Below, piece after piece: positions 19,131 to 27,773 of a stretch of 64,000 nt of DNA; the first letter of the stretch is position 1, and every line of letters starts with the position of its first letter. Under the pieces are notes generated by a model. That model searched no databases, was not told the origin of the DNA, and saw nothing but the letters and a program-made list of their open reading frames with translations. The position numbers and the translations under genes are program-made. Origin of the DNA: Mangrovicoccus sp. HB161399 (GTDB taxonomy: Bacteria > Pseudomonadota > Alphaproteobacteria > Rhodobacterales > Rhodobacteraceae); contig NZ_JAATVU010000007.1 in assembly GCF_013184745.1 (NCBI RefSeq), positions 1-64,000 of the forward strand, in the 5' to 3' direction.

Positions 19131-20789
19131 TCAGCGCTGCGCCGTCTGCCAGGCCGGGTTGATCCAGGGCGCATCATTGGCGGGCGCCAGCGGTGACTTG
19201 CCCAGGATGTGGTCGGCCGCCTTCTCGCCGGTCATGATCGACGGACCGTTGAGGTTGCCGTTGGTCACCCGCGGGAAGATCGAGCTGTCGGCCAGCCGCA
19301 GCCCCTCGACGCCGATCACCCGGACCTGCGGATCGACCACCGCCATCGGATCGTCGGCCCGGCCCATCCGGCAGCTGCCGCAGGGATGGTAGGCGCTTTC
19401 CGCATGCTCGCGGATGAAGCTGTCGATCTCCCCGTCGGTCTGCAGCGCGGCGCCGGGCTGGATCTCGTGGCGGATATACGGCTTGAACGCCTCCTGCGCG
19501 AAGATCTCCCGGGTCAGCCGGATGCAGGCGCGGAAATCGGCCCAGTCCTGCTCGGTGCTCATGTAGTTGAACCGGATCACCGGCTTCGCCTTCGGGTCCG
19601 CCGAGCGCAGGGAGACCGAGCCGCGGGACGGCGAGCGCATCGGTCCGACATGCACCTGGAAGCCGTGGCCTTCCGCTGCCGCCTGGCCGTCATAGCGCAC
19701 CGCGATGGGCAGGAAGTGGTACTGGATGTCCGGGTATTCGACGCCGGCCCGCGAGCGGATGAAGGCCGCGCTCTCGAACTGGTTCGACGCGCCGAGCCCC
19801 TTCTTCGTGAACAGCCACTGCGCCCCGATCATCGCCTTGCCGAACAGGTTCCAGTACTTGAACAGCGTGACCGGCTGGCTCGCGGCCATCTGCATGTAGA
19901 CCTCCAGGTGGTCCTGCAGGTTCTGACCGACGCCCGGACGGTCGGCGACGACGTCGATTCCGTGCTCGGCCAGATGCGCCGCAGGCCCGATGCCCGACAG
20001 CATCAGAAGCTTCGGCGAATTCAGCGAGCTCGCCGCGATGATCACCTCTGCGCGGGCGCGGATCACTTCGATCCTGCCGCCCTTCTCTACCTCGACGCCC
20101 ACCGCGCGGCCGTCCTCGATCACGACGCGGCGCGCGAAGGCGCGAACGATATCGCAGTTGTCCCGCTTCAGCGCCGGCTTCAGATAGGCATTGGCCGCGG
20201 ACCAGCGCTGGCCCTTCCAGACCGTCTGCTCCATCGGGCCGAAGCCCTCCTGCTGCTCGCCGTTGTAGTCGTCGGTCACCGGATAGCCCGCCTGGCGGCC
20301 GGCCTCGACGAAGGCGGCATGCAGCGGATTGTCCCGCGGGCCGCGGGTCACGTGCAGCGGGCCGTCCTTTCCGCGCCAGTCCGGATCGCCGCCCTGGCCG
20401 CTTTCATGCCAGCTTTCCATCCGCTTGAAATACGGCAGGACATCGGCATAGGACCAGCCGTCGGCGCCGCTTTCGGCCCAGTGGTCGTAATCCTTCGCGT
20501 GGCCGCGCACATAGACCATGCCGTTGATCGAGGAAGATCCGCCGATCACCTTGCCGCGCGGCGTGACCAGGGTCCGCCCGCCCAGATGCGGCTCGGGCTC
20601 GGAGGAATAGCCCCAGTCATAGAGCGGCATGTTCATCGGATAGCTCAGCGCCGCCGGCATCTGGATGAAGGGCCCCGCATCGGTGCCGCCGTGTTCGATG
20701 ACCAGCACCGATTTTCCGGCCTCGGCCAGCCGGTAGGCCATGGCGCAGCCGGCGCTGCCCGCGCCGACGATGACGTAATCCGCTTCCAT
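19131..20789 (-). CDS. betA: Choline dehydrogenase
   Basis: A 552-residue GMC-family flavoprotein that oxidises choline to betaine aldehyde at the inner membrane. The N-terminal FAD motif is [20 protein letters not shown]; the GMC signature is [20 protein letters not shown]. The C-terminal active-site region reads [15 protein letters not shown], followed by [19 protein letters not shown]. The start ATG overlaps the betB stop by one base (TGATG), which suggests translational coupling. It is the third gene of the betI-betB-betA unit. Confidence 0.96.
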   Translation of the reverse strand: MEADYVIVGAGSAGCAMAYRLAEAGKSVLVIEHGGTDAGPFIQMPAALSYPMNMPLYDWGYSSEPEPHLGGRTLVTPRGKVIGGSSSINGMVYVRGHAKDYDHWAESGADGWSYADVLPYFKRMESWHESGQGGDPDWRGKDGPLHVTRGPRDNPLHAAFVEAGRQAGYPVTDDYNGEQQEGFGPMEQTVWKGQRWSAANAYLKPALKRDNCDIVRAFARRVVIEDGRAVGVEVEKGGRIEVIRARAEVIIAASSLNSPKLLMLSGIGPAAHLAEHGIDVVADRPGVGQNLQDHLEVYMQMAASQPVTLFKYWNLFGKAMIGAQWLFTKKGLGASNQFESAAFIRSRAGVEYPDIQYHFLPIAVRYDGQAAAEGHGFQVHVGPMRSPSRGSVSLRSADPKAKPVIRFNYMSTEQDWADFRACIRLTREIFAQEAFKPYIRHEIQPGAALQTDGEIDSFIREHAESAYHPCGSCRMGRADDPMAVVDPQVRVIGVEGLRLADSSIFPRVTNGNLNGPSIMTGEKAADHILGKSPLAPANDAPWINPAWQTAQR

Positions 20790-22246
20790 CAGAATGCCGC
20801 CTCCGTCTTGCCGAGGCAGACATAGACTGACTTCACCTCGGAATAATGGTTGATCGCTTCCTTCGAGTTCTCGCGCCCGACGCCCGAGGCCTTCATGCCG
20901 CCGAAGGGGGCTTCGACCGGCGTCAGATTGTAGGTGTTGATGTAGCAGCTGCCTGCCCGGATCCGGCCGATCACGCGGTGGGCGCGAGCGAGATCATTGG
21001 TGAACACCCCGCCGGCCAGGCCGAATTCGGTGTCGTTCGCGCGGGCGACCACCTCGTCCTCGCCCTCGAAATCCAGCACCGACATGACCGGGCCGAAGAT
21101 TTCCTCGCGGGCGATCGACATGCCGTCGGTGACATCGGCGAAGACCGCCGGGGTCATCCAGAACCCTTCCCTTTCGATCCGCTCGCCGCCGGTGACCAGC
21201 CGCGCCCCCTCGGCAACGCCCTTGGCGACATAACCGAGTGCGATCTCCAGCTGCGCCTTGGTGGTCATCGGGCCGAAATTCGTCGCCTCGTCCATCGGGT
21301 CGCCGATCACGGCGGTGCCGAGACGCTCGGCCAGGCGCGCCAGGAACGCCTCCTTGATGCCCTTCTGGACGAAGACGCGGGTGCCGTTCGAGCAGATCTG
21401 GCCGGACGAATAGAAGTTGCCGTTGATCGCCGCGGAGATGGCCGATTCCAGGTCGGCATCGTCGAAGATGATCAGCGGCGACTTGCCGCCCAGTTCCATC
21501 GTGACATGCTTCATCATCCCGGCGGCCTGCGCCGCCACCTTGCGGCCCGTCGGAACCGAGCCGGTCAGCGACACCTTGGCGATGCCCGGATGCCCGGTGA
21601 GCATCGCGCCGGTCTCGCCGAAGCCCTGCACCACGTTGAACAGCCCGGCGGGGGCGCCGGCCTCGATCAGGATCTCGGCGATCTTCAGCGCGCAGAGCGG
21701 CGTCGTCTCGGAGGGCTTGAAGATCATCGCGTTGCCGCAGGCCAGTGCCGGCGCGGCCTTCCAGCAGGCGATCTGGGTCGGATAGTTCCAGGCGCCGATG
21801 CCGAGGCAGACGCCCAGCGGCTCGCGCACGGTATAGACGAAGTCGCCGCCTCCGACCGGGATGTGCTCGCCGGTCAGGCTGCCGGCGAGGCCGCCGAAAT
21901 ATTCCAGCGCATCCGCGCCCGACGTCGCGTCGGCGACCAGCGTCTCCTGCAGCGGCTTGCCGGTGTCATGGGTCTCGAGCACCGAGAGTTCGCGGTTGCG
22001 CTCGCGTATGAGCGCGGCGGCCTTCAGCAGCACCCGGCCGCGTTCGGTCCCGGTCATCGCCGCCCATTCCGCCTGCGCCGCGCCGGCCGCGGCGACGGCC
22101 TGCTCGACGATGGCGGACGTCCCGGCATGCAGCACCGCGATCACCTCGCCGGTGGCCGGATAGATCACCTCGATCGGCGCGCCGGCCGTGTCCTCGACAT
22201 AGGCCCCGCCGATGAAATGGCTGGCCTTCGGTTGCAGATCGGTCAT
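20789..22246 (-). CDS. betB: Betaine aldehyde dehydrogenase
   Basis: A 485-residue NAD(P)-dependent aldehyde dehydrogenase that turns betaine aldehyde into glycine betaine. It has the ALDH Glu motif [12 protein letters not shown] and the catalytic Cys in [14 protein letters not shown]. The N-terminus [14 protein letters not shown] is typical of BetB. It overlaps betI by 4 bp upstream and betA by 1 bp downstream, so the three genes form one tight operon. Confidence 0.95.
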   Translation of the reverse strand: MTDLQPKASHFIGGAYVEDTAGAPIEVIYPATGEVIAVLHAGTSAIVEQAVAAAGAAQAEWAAMTGTERGRVLLKAAALIRERNRELSVLETHDTGKPLQETLVADATSGADALEYFGGLAGSLTGEHIPVGGGDFVYTVREPLGVCLGIGAWNYPTQIACWKAAPALACGNAMIFKPSETTPLCALKIAEILIEAGAPAGLFNVVQGFGETGAMLTGHPGIAKVSLTGSVPTGRKVAAQAAGMMKHVTMELGGKSPLIIFDDADLESAISAAINGNFYSSGQICSNGTRVFVQKGIKEAFLARLAERLGTAVIGDPMDEATNFGPMTTKAQLEIALGYVAKGVAEGARLVTGGERIEREGFWMTPAVFADVTDGMSIAREEIFGPVMSVLDFEGEDEVVARANDTEFGLAGGVFTNDLARAHRVIGRIRAGSCYINTYNLTPVEAPFGGMKASGVGRENSKEAINHYSEVKSVYVCLGKTEAAF

Positions 22247-22818
22247 GCGGTCCTCAATTCGTTGTCCAGCGCGCGCAGCGCATGGCCATTTGCAATGGCG
22301 GCGGTCGTCCGGGGATTGAGCGCCGCATGGAGATAGAGCCCGTCGATCAGGCCGGCGAGCCGCTCCGCGATTCCCTCCGCGGCGGGGCCCGCCAGCGGAC
22401 GCAGATCGTGGACGAGATTGGAGTGGAGCCGCCGGTGATAGACCCGCAGGAGGCGATTCGCCTTCTGCGAGGTCTGGGCGAGCACATAGAAGCTGAGCCA
22501 GGCGGAGACGGTTTCATGGCGGAAGTTCACCGGCGCGAACCCGGCCGAGATGATCGCCTCCAGCCGCGCGCGGGGCCCTTCGGCCGCCGCGAGGCTGCGC
22601 CGCACCTCGCCGCCGTACAGGCTCAGTATATGGCCCATCGCGGCAAGGAATATGTCTTCCTTCGACCCGAAGTAATGATGCGCGAGCGCGGAGGACATGC
22701 CTGCGCGCTTGGCGATTCGCGACACCGTGACGTCGAGGCTTCCCGCGGCGCCGATCTCCTCGATCGCAGCCTGCACAAGCGCGCGGCGTCTGATGGGTTC
22801 CATTCCGACTTTCGGCAT
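22243..22818 (-). CDS. betI: TetR-family repressor BetI
   Basis: A 191-residue choline-responsive repressor. It begins [20 protein letters not shown], the usual BetI start, which is why the ATG at 22818 is chosen over the upstream one at 22875. The helix-turn-helix spans about residues 28-50 ([20 protein letters not shown]). The C-terminal ligand domain is all-helical. A palindrome at 22860-22879 lies 42 bp upstream and is its probable operator, also facing choX. Confidence 0.94.
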   Translation of the reverse strand: MPKVGMEPIRRRALVQAAIEEIGAAGSLDVTVSRIAKRAGMSSALAHHYFGSKEDIFLAAMGHILSLYGGEVRRSLAAAEGPRARLEAIISAGFAPVNFRHETVSAWLSFYVLAQTSQKANRLLRVYHRRLHSNLVHDLRPLAGPAAEGIAERLAGLIDGLYLHAALNPRTTAAIANGHALRALDNELRTA

Positions 22819-22859
22819 CTTTTGGCTCTTTTTGGTTGCATCTTCAGGATAGGGTGTTC

Positions 22860-22879
22860 TTAATTGACTCGTCAATCAA
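22860..22879. promoter_or_regulatory. Putative BetI operator between betIBA and choX
   Basis: The arms TTAATTGAC (22860-22868) and GTCAATCAA (22871-22879), separated by TC, match as an inverted repeat at 8 of 9 positions; the inner ATTGAC/GTCAAT is perfect. TTGA/TCAA-rich dyads are the known BetI binding type. It lies between betI (start 22818) and choX (start 22902), so one bound dimer could block both divergent promoters. Confidence 0.65.
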
Positions 22880-22901
22880 CAAAACGACGACGGGGACTAC
22901 A

Positions 22902-23825
22902 ATGAAACTGACCGCTTCTCTCCTCGCCCTGGCCTGTGCCTGCACCACCGCAGCCAACGCGGATTGCGGCAAGGTCGTCTTCTCGGATGTGGGATGGACC
23001 GACATCACGGCCACCACCGCCGCGACGACGGTCGTGCTCAAGGCCCTCGGCTACGAGACGGACATCAAGATCCTCTCGGTCCCGGTGACCTATACCTCGA
23101 TCGCGAAGGGCGATGTCGACGTCTTCCTCGGCAACTGGATGCCGACCATGGAAGCCGACATCGCGCCCTACCGCGACGCAGGCACCGTCGAGACCGTCCG
23201 CGCCAACCTCGAAGGCGCGAAATACACGCTGGCCGTCAACAAGGCCGGCCATGACCTGGGCATCACCGATTTCGCCGAGATCGCCAATTTCGAGGACGAG
23301 CTCGACGGCAAGATCTACGGCATCGAGCCCGGCAACGACGGCAACCGCCTGATCCAGGAAATGATCGACAAGAACGCCTTCGGGCTGGACGACTTCAAGG
23401 TCGTCGAAAGCTCCGAGCAGGGCATGCTGGCCCAGGTCGCCCGCGCCGACCGCAAGAAGGAGCCGGTCGTCTTCCTCGGCTGGGAGCCCCACCCGATGAA
23501 CTCCAGCTTCGAGATGTCCTACCTGACCGGCGGCGACGACTGGTTCGGTCCGGATTTCGGCGGCGCCACGGTCTATACCAATGTCCGCAAGGGCTATCTG
23601 GGCGAATGCCCGAATGTCGGCAAGCTGCTCGGCAATCTCGCCTTCACGCTGAAGATGGAGAACGAGATCATGGGCGCCATCCTCAATGACGGCGCCGATC
23701 CCCAGGACGCGGCCGGGACCTGGCTGAAAGCCAACCCGGACATCATGACCGGCTGGCTCGAGGGCGTGACCACGCTTGACGGCGGCGACGCCATGGCCGC
23801 GGTAAAGTCCGAGCTGGGGCTCTGA
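22902..23825 (+). CDS. choX: Choline ABC transporter, periplasmic binding protein ChoX
   Basis: A 307-residue binding protein with a short signal peptide (LLALACACTTAANADCG). The mature part carries the OpuAC-type fold. Aromatic segments expected for the cation-pi box that holds the trimethylammonium group are present: SDVGWTDI, FLGNWMPTM, AKYTLAV and GWEPHPMNSSF. It starts at 22902, after the probable BetI operator, and would deliver choline to ChoW/ChoV. An in-frame ATG at 22836 lies upstream of the operator and is rejected. Confidence 0.93.
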   Translation: MKLTASLLALACACTTAANADCGKVVFSDVGWTDITATTAATTVVLKALGYETDIKILSVPVTYTSIAKGDVDVFLGNWMPTMEADIAPYRDAGTVETVRANLEGAKYTLAVNKAGHDLGITDFAEIANFEDELDGKIYGIEPGNDGNRLIQEMIDKNAFGLDDFKVVESSEQGMLAQVARADRKKEPVVFLGWEPHPMNSSFEMSYLTGGDDWFGPDFGGATVYTNVRKGYLGECPNVGKLLGNLAFTLKMENEIMGAILNDGADPQDAAGTWLKANPDIMTGWLEGVTTLDGGDAMAAVKSELGL

Positions 23826-23840
23826 GACCTGGCCCCGGCG

Positions 23841-24461
23841 TCATCCCCCGGCGGCCGCCAGCGCGTCATCCAGTTCGGAGGCGCGCAGGAAGGCCGGGCG
23901 GGATGCCAGCCGGGCGGCATAGGCGGTGAAGCTGGGGCGCGACGGGATCCCGTGGAACGCCATCCCCCAGTGGAGCTGCATGCCCAGCATGACGTCGGCG
24001 GCCGAGAACCGGTCGCCGCAGACATAGGCGCGCCCGTCGAGAAAGCCGTCGAGCGTGTCGAGCACCGTCCCGAGCGTGCCGTATCCGAAGCGGCGGGCAA
24101 GCGACGGGTCGCTGGTATCGAGCTCGACCGAGGCGTTGGTGACCGCCTGCTCGAGCGGACCGGCGGCAAAGAAGAGCCAGCGGTAGTAGTCTGCGCGGTC
24201 CATCGGGTCCGGCGCCAGCCCCGCCCCGGGGAAGGCATCGGCCATGTAGGCGCAGATCGCCGCATTCTCGGTGACCACGCGGTCGCCATGGACGAGCGCA
24301 GGCACCTTTCCCATCGGATTGATGGCCAGGTATTCCGGCGCCTTCATCGTGGTCCCGTAGTCGAGGACCACCGTGTCATAGGGCTGGCCCGCCTCTTCCA
24401 TGAGCCAGCGCGCGATGCGGCCGCGGGACATCGGATTTGTATAGAGAACGAGGTCGGTCAT
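23841..24461 (-). CDS. Glutathione S-transferase
   Basis: A 206-residue cytosolic GST. The N-terminal thioredoxin-like domain has LVLYTNPMSRGRIARWLMEE, the cis-Pro loop GKVPALV and the glutathione gamma-Glu contact VTENAAICAYMAD. The C-terminal helical domain follows (YVCGDRFSAADVMLG). The catalytic residue is probably Ser12 (MSRGR). It is on the opposite strand between choX and choW, interrupting the usual choXWV order. The substrate is unknown. Confidence 0.88.
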   Translation of the reverse strand: MTDLVLYTNPMSRGRIARWLMEEAGQPYDTVVLDYGTTMKAPEYLAINPMGKVPALVHGDRVVTENAAICAYMADAFPGAGLAPDPMDRADYYRWLFFAAGPLEQAVTNASVELDTSDPSLARRFGYGTLGTVLDTLDGFLDGRAYVCGDRFSAADVMLGMQLHWGMAFHGIPSRPSFTAYAARLASRPAFLRASELDDALAAAGG

Positions 24462-24496
24462 CAGGGCCTCCGCGAACAGGACGGACAAGGGATAAC

Positions 24497-25333
24497 ATGG
24501 ACTGGCTGACCGACAACAAGATCCCGATCGGGAAATGGGCAGCGGCAATTTTCGACTGGCTCCAGATGCATGGTGCCTGGTTCTTCGACGGGCTGGCCGA
24601 CTTCATGGACAGTTTCATCGGCGGCATCCTCTGGGTGCTGCAGGAACCGCCGGAACTGGCGGTGGTCGCAGTCTTCGTCGCGATCAGCTACGCGCTGCAG
24701 CGCAACTGGAAGGTTTCGGCCGGGATACTGGCGGGCTTCCTGTTCATCATCAACCAGGGCTACTGGGAAGAGACCACCGAGAGCCTGACTCTGGTGCTCT
24801 CGGCCTGCATGGTCTGCATGGCCATCGGCGTGCCGATCGGCATTGCCGCCGCGCACCGGCCCAAGCTCTACATGGCGATGCGGCCGGTCCTCGACCTGAT
24901 GCAGACGCTGCCGACCTTCGTCTACCTGATCCCCGCGATCGTGTTCTTCGGCATCGGCATGGTGCCGGGCCTGATTGCCACGGTGATCTTCGTGGTGCCT
25001 GCGCCGATCCGCCTGACCTATCTGGGCGTCGCCGCCACGCCGCAGCACCTGCTGGAAGCCGCCCGCGCCTTCGGAGGCACGCCCTCCCAGGTGCTCTGGA
25101 AGGTGGAACTGCCCTATGCCGTGCCGCAGATCATGGCCGGTCTCAACCAGACCATCATGCTGAGCCTGTCGATGGTCGTGATCGCCGCGCTGGTCGGCGC
25201 CGACGGACTCGGCGTGCCGGTCGTGCGCGCGCTGAACCAGGTGAACACGGCCCTCGGCTTCGAAAGCGGCTTCGTGATCGTCGTCGTCGCCATCATGCTT
25301 GACCGGATGCTGCATGCAGGAGGCCGCAAATGA
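24497..25333 (+). CDS. choW: Choline ABC transporter, permease ChoW
   Basis: A 278-residue inner-membrane permease of the ProW/OpuAB type. It has about six transmembrane segments and the BPD_transp_1 EAA-like loop (LLEAARAFGGTPSQVLWKVE). It begins 35 bp from the divergent GST gene and overlaps choV by 4 bp. Its promoter is either in that short gap or it is co-transcribed from choX through the antisense GST gene. Confidence 0.93.
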   Translation: MDWLTDNKIPIGKWAAAIFDWLQMHGAWFFDGLADFMDSFIGGILWVLQEPPELAVVAVFVAISYALQRNWKVSAGILAGFLFIINQGYWEETTESLTLVLSACMVCMAIGVPIGIAAAHRPKLYMAMRPVLDLMQTLPTFVYLIPAIVFFGIGMVPGLIATVIFVVPAPIRLTYLGVAATPQHLLEAARAFGGTPSQVLWKVELPYAVPQIMAGLNQTIMLSLSMVVIAALVGADGLGVPVVRALNQVNTALGFESGFVIVVVAIMLDRMLHAGGRK

Positions 25334-26361
25334 GCGTAGCCGTCAGTTTCGACGCCGTGAACATCGTCTTCGGCAAGGAGCCCGAGGCAGCCCTGCCCCT
25401 GATGGATGCCGGCAAGAGCCGCTCGGAAATCCAGGACGAGACCGGGCAGGTGCTGGGCGTGCATGACTGCACGCTGGAGGTCGGCGAAGGCGAGATCCTC
25501 GTGCTGATGGGGCTCTCGGGCTCGGGCAAGTCGACGCTGCTGCGCGCCGTCAACGGGCTGAACCCGGTGGTGCGCGGCGCGGTGCATGTCCGCCGCGGCC
25601 AGGAGATGGTCGACATCACCCATGCCGACAGCAAGACGCTGCGCTCGATGCGGCTCGACCAGATCGCCATGGTCTTCCAGCAGTTCGGGCTGCTGCCCTG
25701 GCGCACGGTGCGGGAGAACGTCTGGCTCGGGCTGGAGCTCGGCGGCGTGCCGCGGAAGGAACGCGAGGAACGGGTGAACCGCCAGCTGGAGCTGGTGAAC
25801 CTCTCCGACTGGGCCGACCGCAAGGTGGGCGAGCTGTCGGGCGGCATGCAGCAGCGCGTCGGGCTGGCCCGCGCCTTCGTCACCGAGGCGCCGATCCTGC
25901 TGATGGACGAGCCGTTCTCGGCGCTCGATCCGCTGATCCGCTCGCGGCTGCAGGACGAGCTGCTGCAGCTGCAGCGGGAACTCAAGCGCACGATCATCTT
26001 CGTCAGCCACGACCTGGACGAGGCCTTCAAGCTGGGCAACCGGATCGCGATCATGGAAGGCGGGCGGATCGTGCAATGCGGCACCCCGCAGGAGATCTTC
26101 TCGAACCCGGTCAACGAATACGTGGCGGATTTCGTGGCGCACATGAACCCGCTCGGCGTGCTGACCGCCGAGGACGTGATGGAGCCGGCGACGGCGGCGT
26201 CCGGCGACGGCGTCGATGCCGCGACACCGGTGGCCGAGGTGATGCAGGCGGTCTGCAGCTCCGACATGCCGCTGCCCGTCACCCGCAACGGCGCGCTCGT
26301 CGGGCAGGTCAGCCGGGTGAGCGTGCTGAAGCGGCTGACCGATCCGGTCAACGCCGCCTGA
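25330..26361 (+). CDS. choV: Choline ABC transporter, ATP-binding protein ChoV
   Basis: A 343-residue ATPase. Walker A is GLSGSGKST, the signature is LSGGMQQRVG, Walker B is ILLMDEPFSALD and the switch is FVSHDLDEAFK. It contains the QAT-family insert between the start and Walker A (FGKEPEAALPLMDAGKSRSE). The C-terminal 60 residues (DVMEP ... PVTRNGALVGQVSR) look like one partial CBS unit, which in OpuA-type systems senses ionic strength. It pairs with ChoW. Confidence 0.94.
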   Translation: MSVAVSFDAVNIVFGKEPEAALPLMDAGKSRSEIQDETGQVLGVHDCTLEVGEGEILVLMGLSGSGKSTLLRAVNGLNPVVRGAVHVRRGQEMVDITHADSKTLRSMRLDQIAMVFQQFGLLPWRTVRENVWLGLELGGVPRKEREERVNRQLELVNLSDWADRKVGELSGGMQQRVGLARAFVTEAPILLMDEPFSALDPLIRSRLQDELLQLQRELKRTIIFVSHDLDEAFKLGNRIAIMEGGRIVQCGTPQEIFSNPVNEYVADFVAHMNPLGVLTAEDVMEPATAASGDGVDAATPVAEVMQAVCSSDMPLPVTRNGALVGQVSRVSVLKRLTDPVNAA

Positions 26362-26371
26362 CGCGGCCTGT

Positions 26372-26431
26372 CCCGCCGCCATCCTCCCCTGGCGGCGGGG
26401 TGGGTCCGGGAGGGGGATCTGCCCCTCCCGG
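26372..26431. terminator. Two GC-rich hairpins between convergent choV and rlmD-like genes
   Basis: The first stem is CCCGCCGCC (26372-26380) with GGCGGCGGG (26391-26399). The second is CCGGGAGGGG (26406-26415) with CCCCTCCCGG (26422-26431); both are perfect. They lie between two converging genes and could end transcription from either side, although no T-run is present. Confidence 0.5.
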
Positions 26432-26454
26432 CCTCGCTTCCCGCGGGCTCGACG

Positions 26455-27672
26455 TCAGTCCCGGCGCACGAAGCCCGCGGCAATCTCGACATGCGGCGAC
26501 CAGCGGAACTGGTCGACCACCGCCACCGGCCCCATCTCGTAGCCGCCCGCGATCAGCAGGGCCGCGTCGCGCGCGAAGCTCGACGGGCTGCAGGAGACCG
26601 AGGCGATAACCGGGACCTCCGATTTCGCGAGCTCCGCCATCTGCGCCGCGGCACCGGCCCGCGGCGGGTCGATCACCACCGCCTCCACGCCCTTCAGCTC
26701 GTCCGCCGTCAGCGGGCGCCGGAACAGGTCGCGCGCCTCCGCCTTGAGCTGGTGCAGTCCCTCCGTCCGGTTCCAGGCCGCCTGCAGCGCCGCGACCTGC
26801 GGCCGCTCGGATTCGAAGGCAAGCACATCCGCCCGCACCGACAGCGGCAGCGCGAAGGTGCCGCAGCCGCAGAACAGGTCGGCGATCCGCGAGGCGCCCG
26901 CGGCGATCTCCTCCACCGCCGCCGTCAGCGCCGCCTGGCCATGCGCCGTCGCCTGCAGGAAGGCGCCGGGCGGCAGCGATACCCGCGCCGGTCCCAGCCG
27001 GATCTCGGGCGCCGCCCATTGCGCCACCTGCTCGCCGTTCCAGCTCAGCCGCGCCAGACCCGCCGCCGCCCCGAGCGCGACCAGTTCCTGGTGCAGGTCC
27101 AGATCCATCTCCTTGCCGCCCTTCGCGGCCACGTCCGGACCGTTCAGCGTCTCGGTCGCCTGGAAGGAAATCTCGCCCTTGCGCGAGCCTCCCGCCATCG
27201 CCATCGCCTCCAGGTGCGGACTCAGCGCCGCCAGTTTCGGCGTGATCACCAGGCAGGAGGGCACCTCGACCAGCGTGTGCGAGCGCGACCCGTGGAAGCC
27301 GACGAGCGCACCCTTCTTGGTGCGGCGCCCGGCGAAGCCCGCGCGGCGGCGGCTGCCCGCGGGCGAGGTCAGCGGCAGGCCGACCTCCGCCGCGATTCCC
27401 TGGGCGCGCAGCGCATCGGCGACGATGCCGCGCTTCCACCCGGCAACGAGAGCATCGGAACCGTGCTGGATCACGCAGCCGCCGCAGGATCTCGCATGCG
27501 GACAGGGCGGCTTCACCCGGTCGGAGGACGGCACGAGGATCTTGGGCGCAGCCATGGTGCCGCCCTCGACCTCGCCCGCGACGGTCTCGCCGGGCAGCGC
27601 GCCGGGCACGGCGATGCCCTCGGCCAGCCCGTCCCCCAGATGCCCCAATTTCGTGATCACAAGCTCGGTCAT
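26455..27672 (-). CDS. RNA m5U methyltransferase, RlmD/TrmA-like
   Basis: A 405-residue class I SAM-dependent RNA methyltransferase. The [4Fe-4S] Cys cluster CPHARSCGGC is near residue 60, with a further Cys in EVPSCLVI. The SAM site is ADLFCGCGTFALPL and the catalytic part contains VIDPPRAGA and the nucleophile Cys in SVSCSPSSFARD. The target is probably a 23S rRNA uridine (RlmC/RlmD type). It begins with MTELVITKLGHLGDGLAEG, a TRAM-like start. Confidence 0.88.
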   Translation of the reverse strand: MTELVITKLGHLGDGLAEGIAVPGALPGETVAGEVEGGTMAAPKILVPSSDRVKPPCPHARSCGGCVIQHGSDALVAGWKRGIVADALRAQGIAAEVGLPLTSPAGSRRRAGFAGRRTKKGALVGFHGSRSHTLVEVPSCLVITPKLAALSPHLEAMAMAGGSRKGEISFQATETLNGPDVAAKGGKEMDLDLHQELVALGAAAGLARLSWNGEQVAQWAAPEIRLGPARVSLPPGAFLQATAHGQAALTAAVEEIAAGASRIADLFCGCGTFALPLSVRADVLAFESERPQVAALQAAWNRTEGLHQLKAEARDLFRRPLTADELKGVEAVVIDPPRAGAAAQMAELAKSEVPVIASVSCSPSSFARDAALLIAGGYEMGPVAVVDQFRWSPHVEIAAGFVRRD

Positions 27673-27727
27673 GCCTGGCTCCCCATGTGCCGGGCCGACC
27701 TATACCACGGGCGCGCGCGGGGCCAGA

Positions 27728-27767
27728 GCCCCCTCGCCCCGGCCCTCTCCCCCGAGGGGAGAGGGAG
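27728..27767. repeat. REP-like GC-rich palindrome, copy B
   Basis: The same element as at 17642-17681 with a few differences: CCCTCTCCCC (27743-27752) and GGGGAGAGGG (27756-27765) around a CGA loop, preceded by CCCCCTCGCCCCGG. Like copy A it lies just beyond the 3' end of a minus-strand gene, here the ABC exporter. Confidence 0.6.
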
Positions 27768-27773
27768 ACCGCC

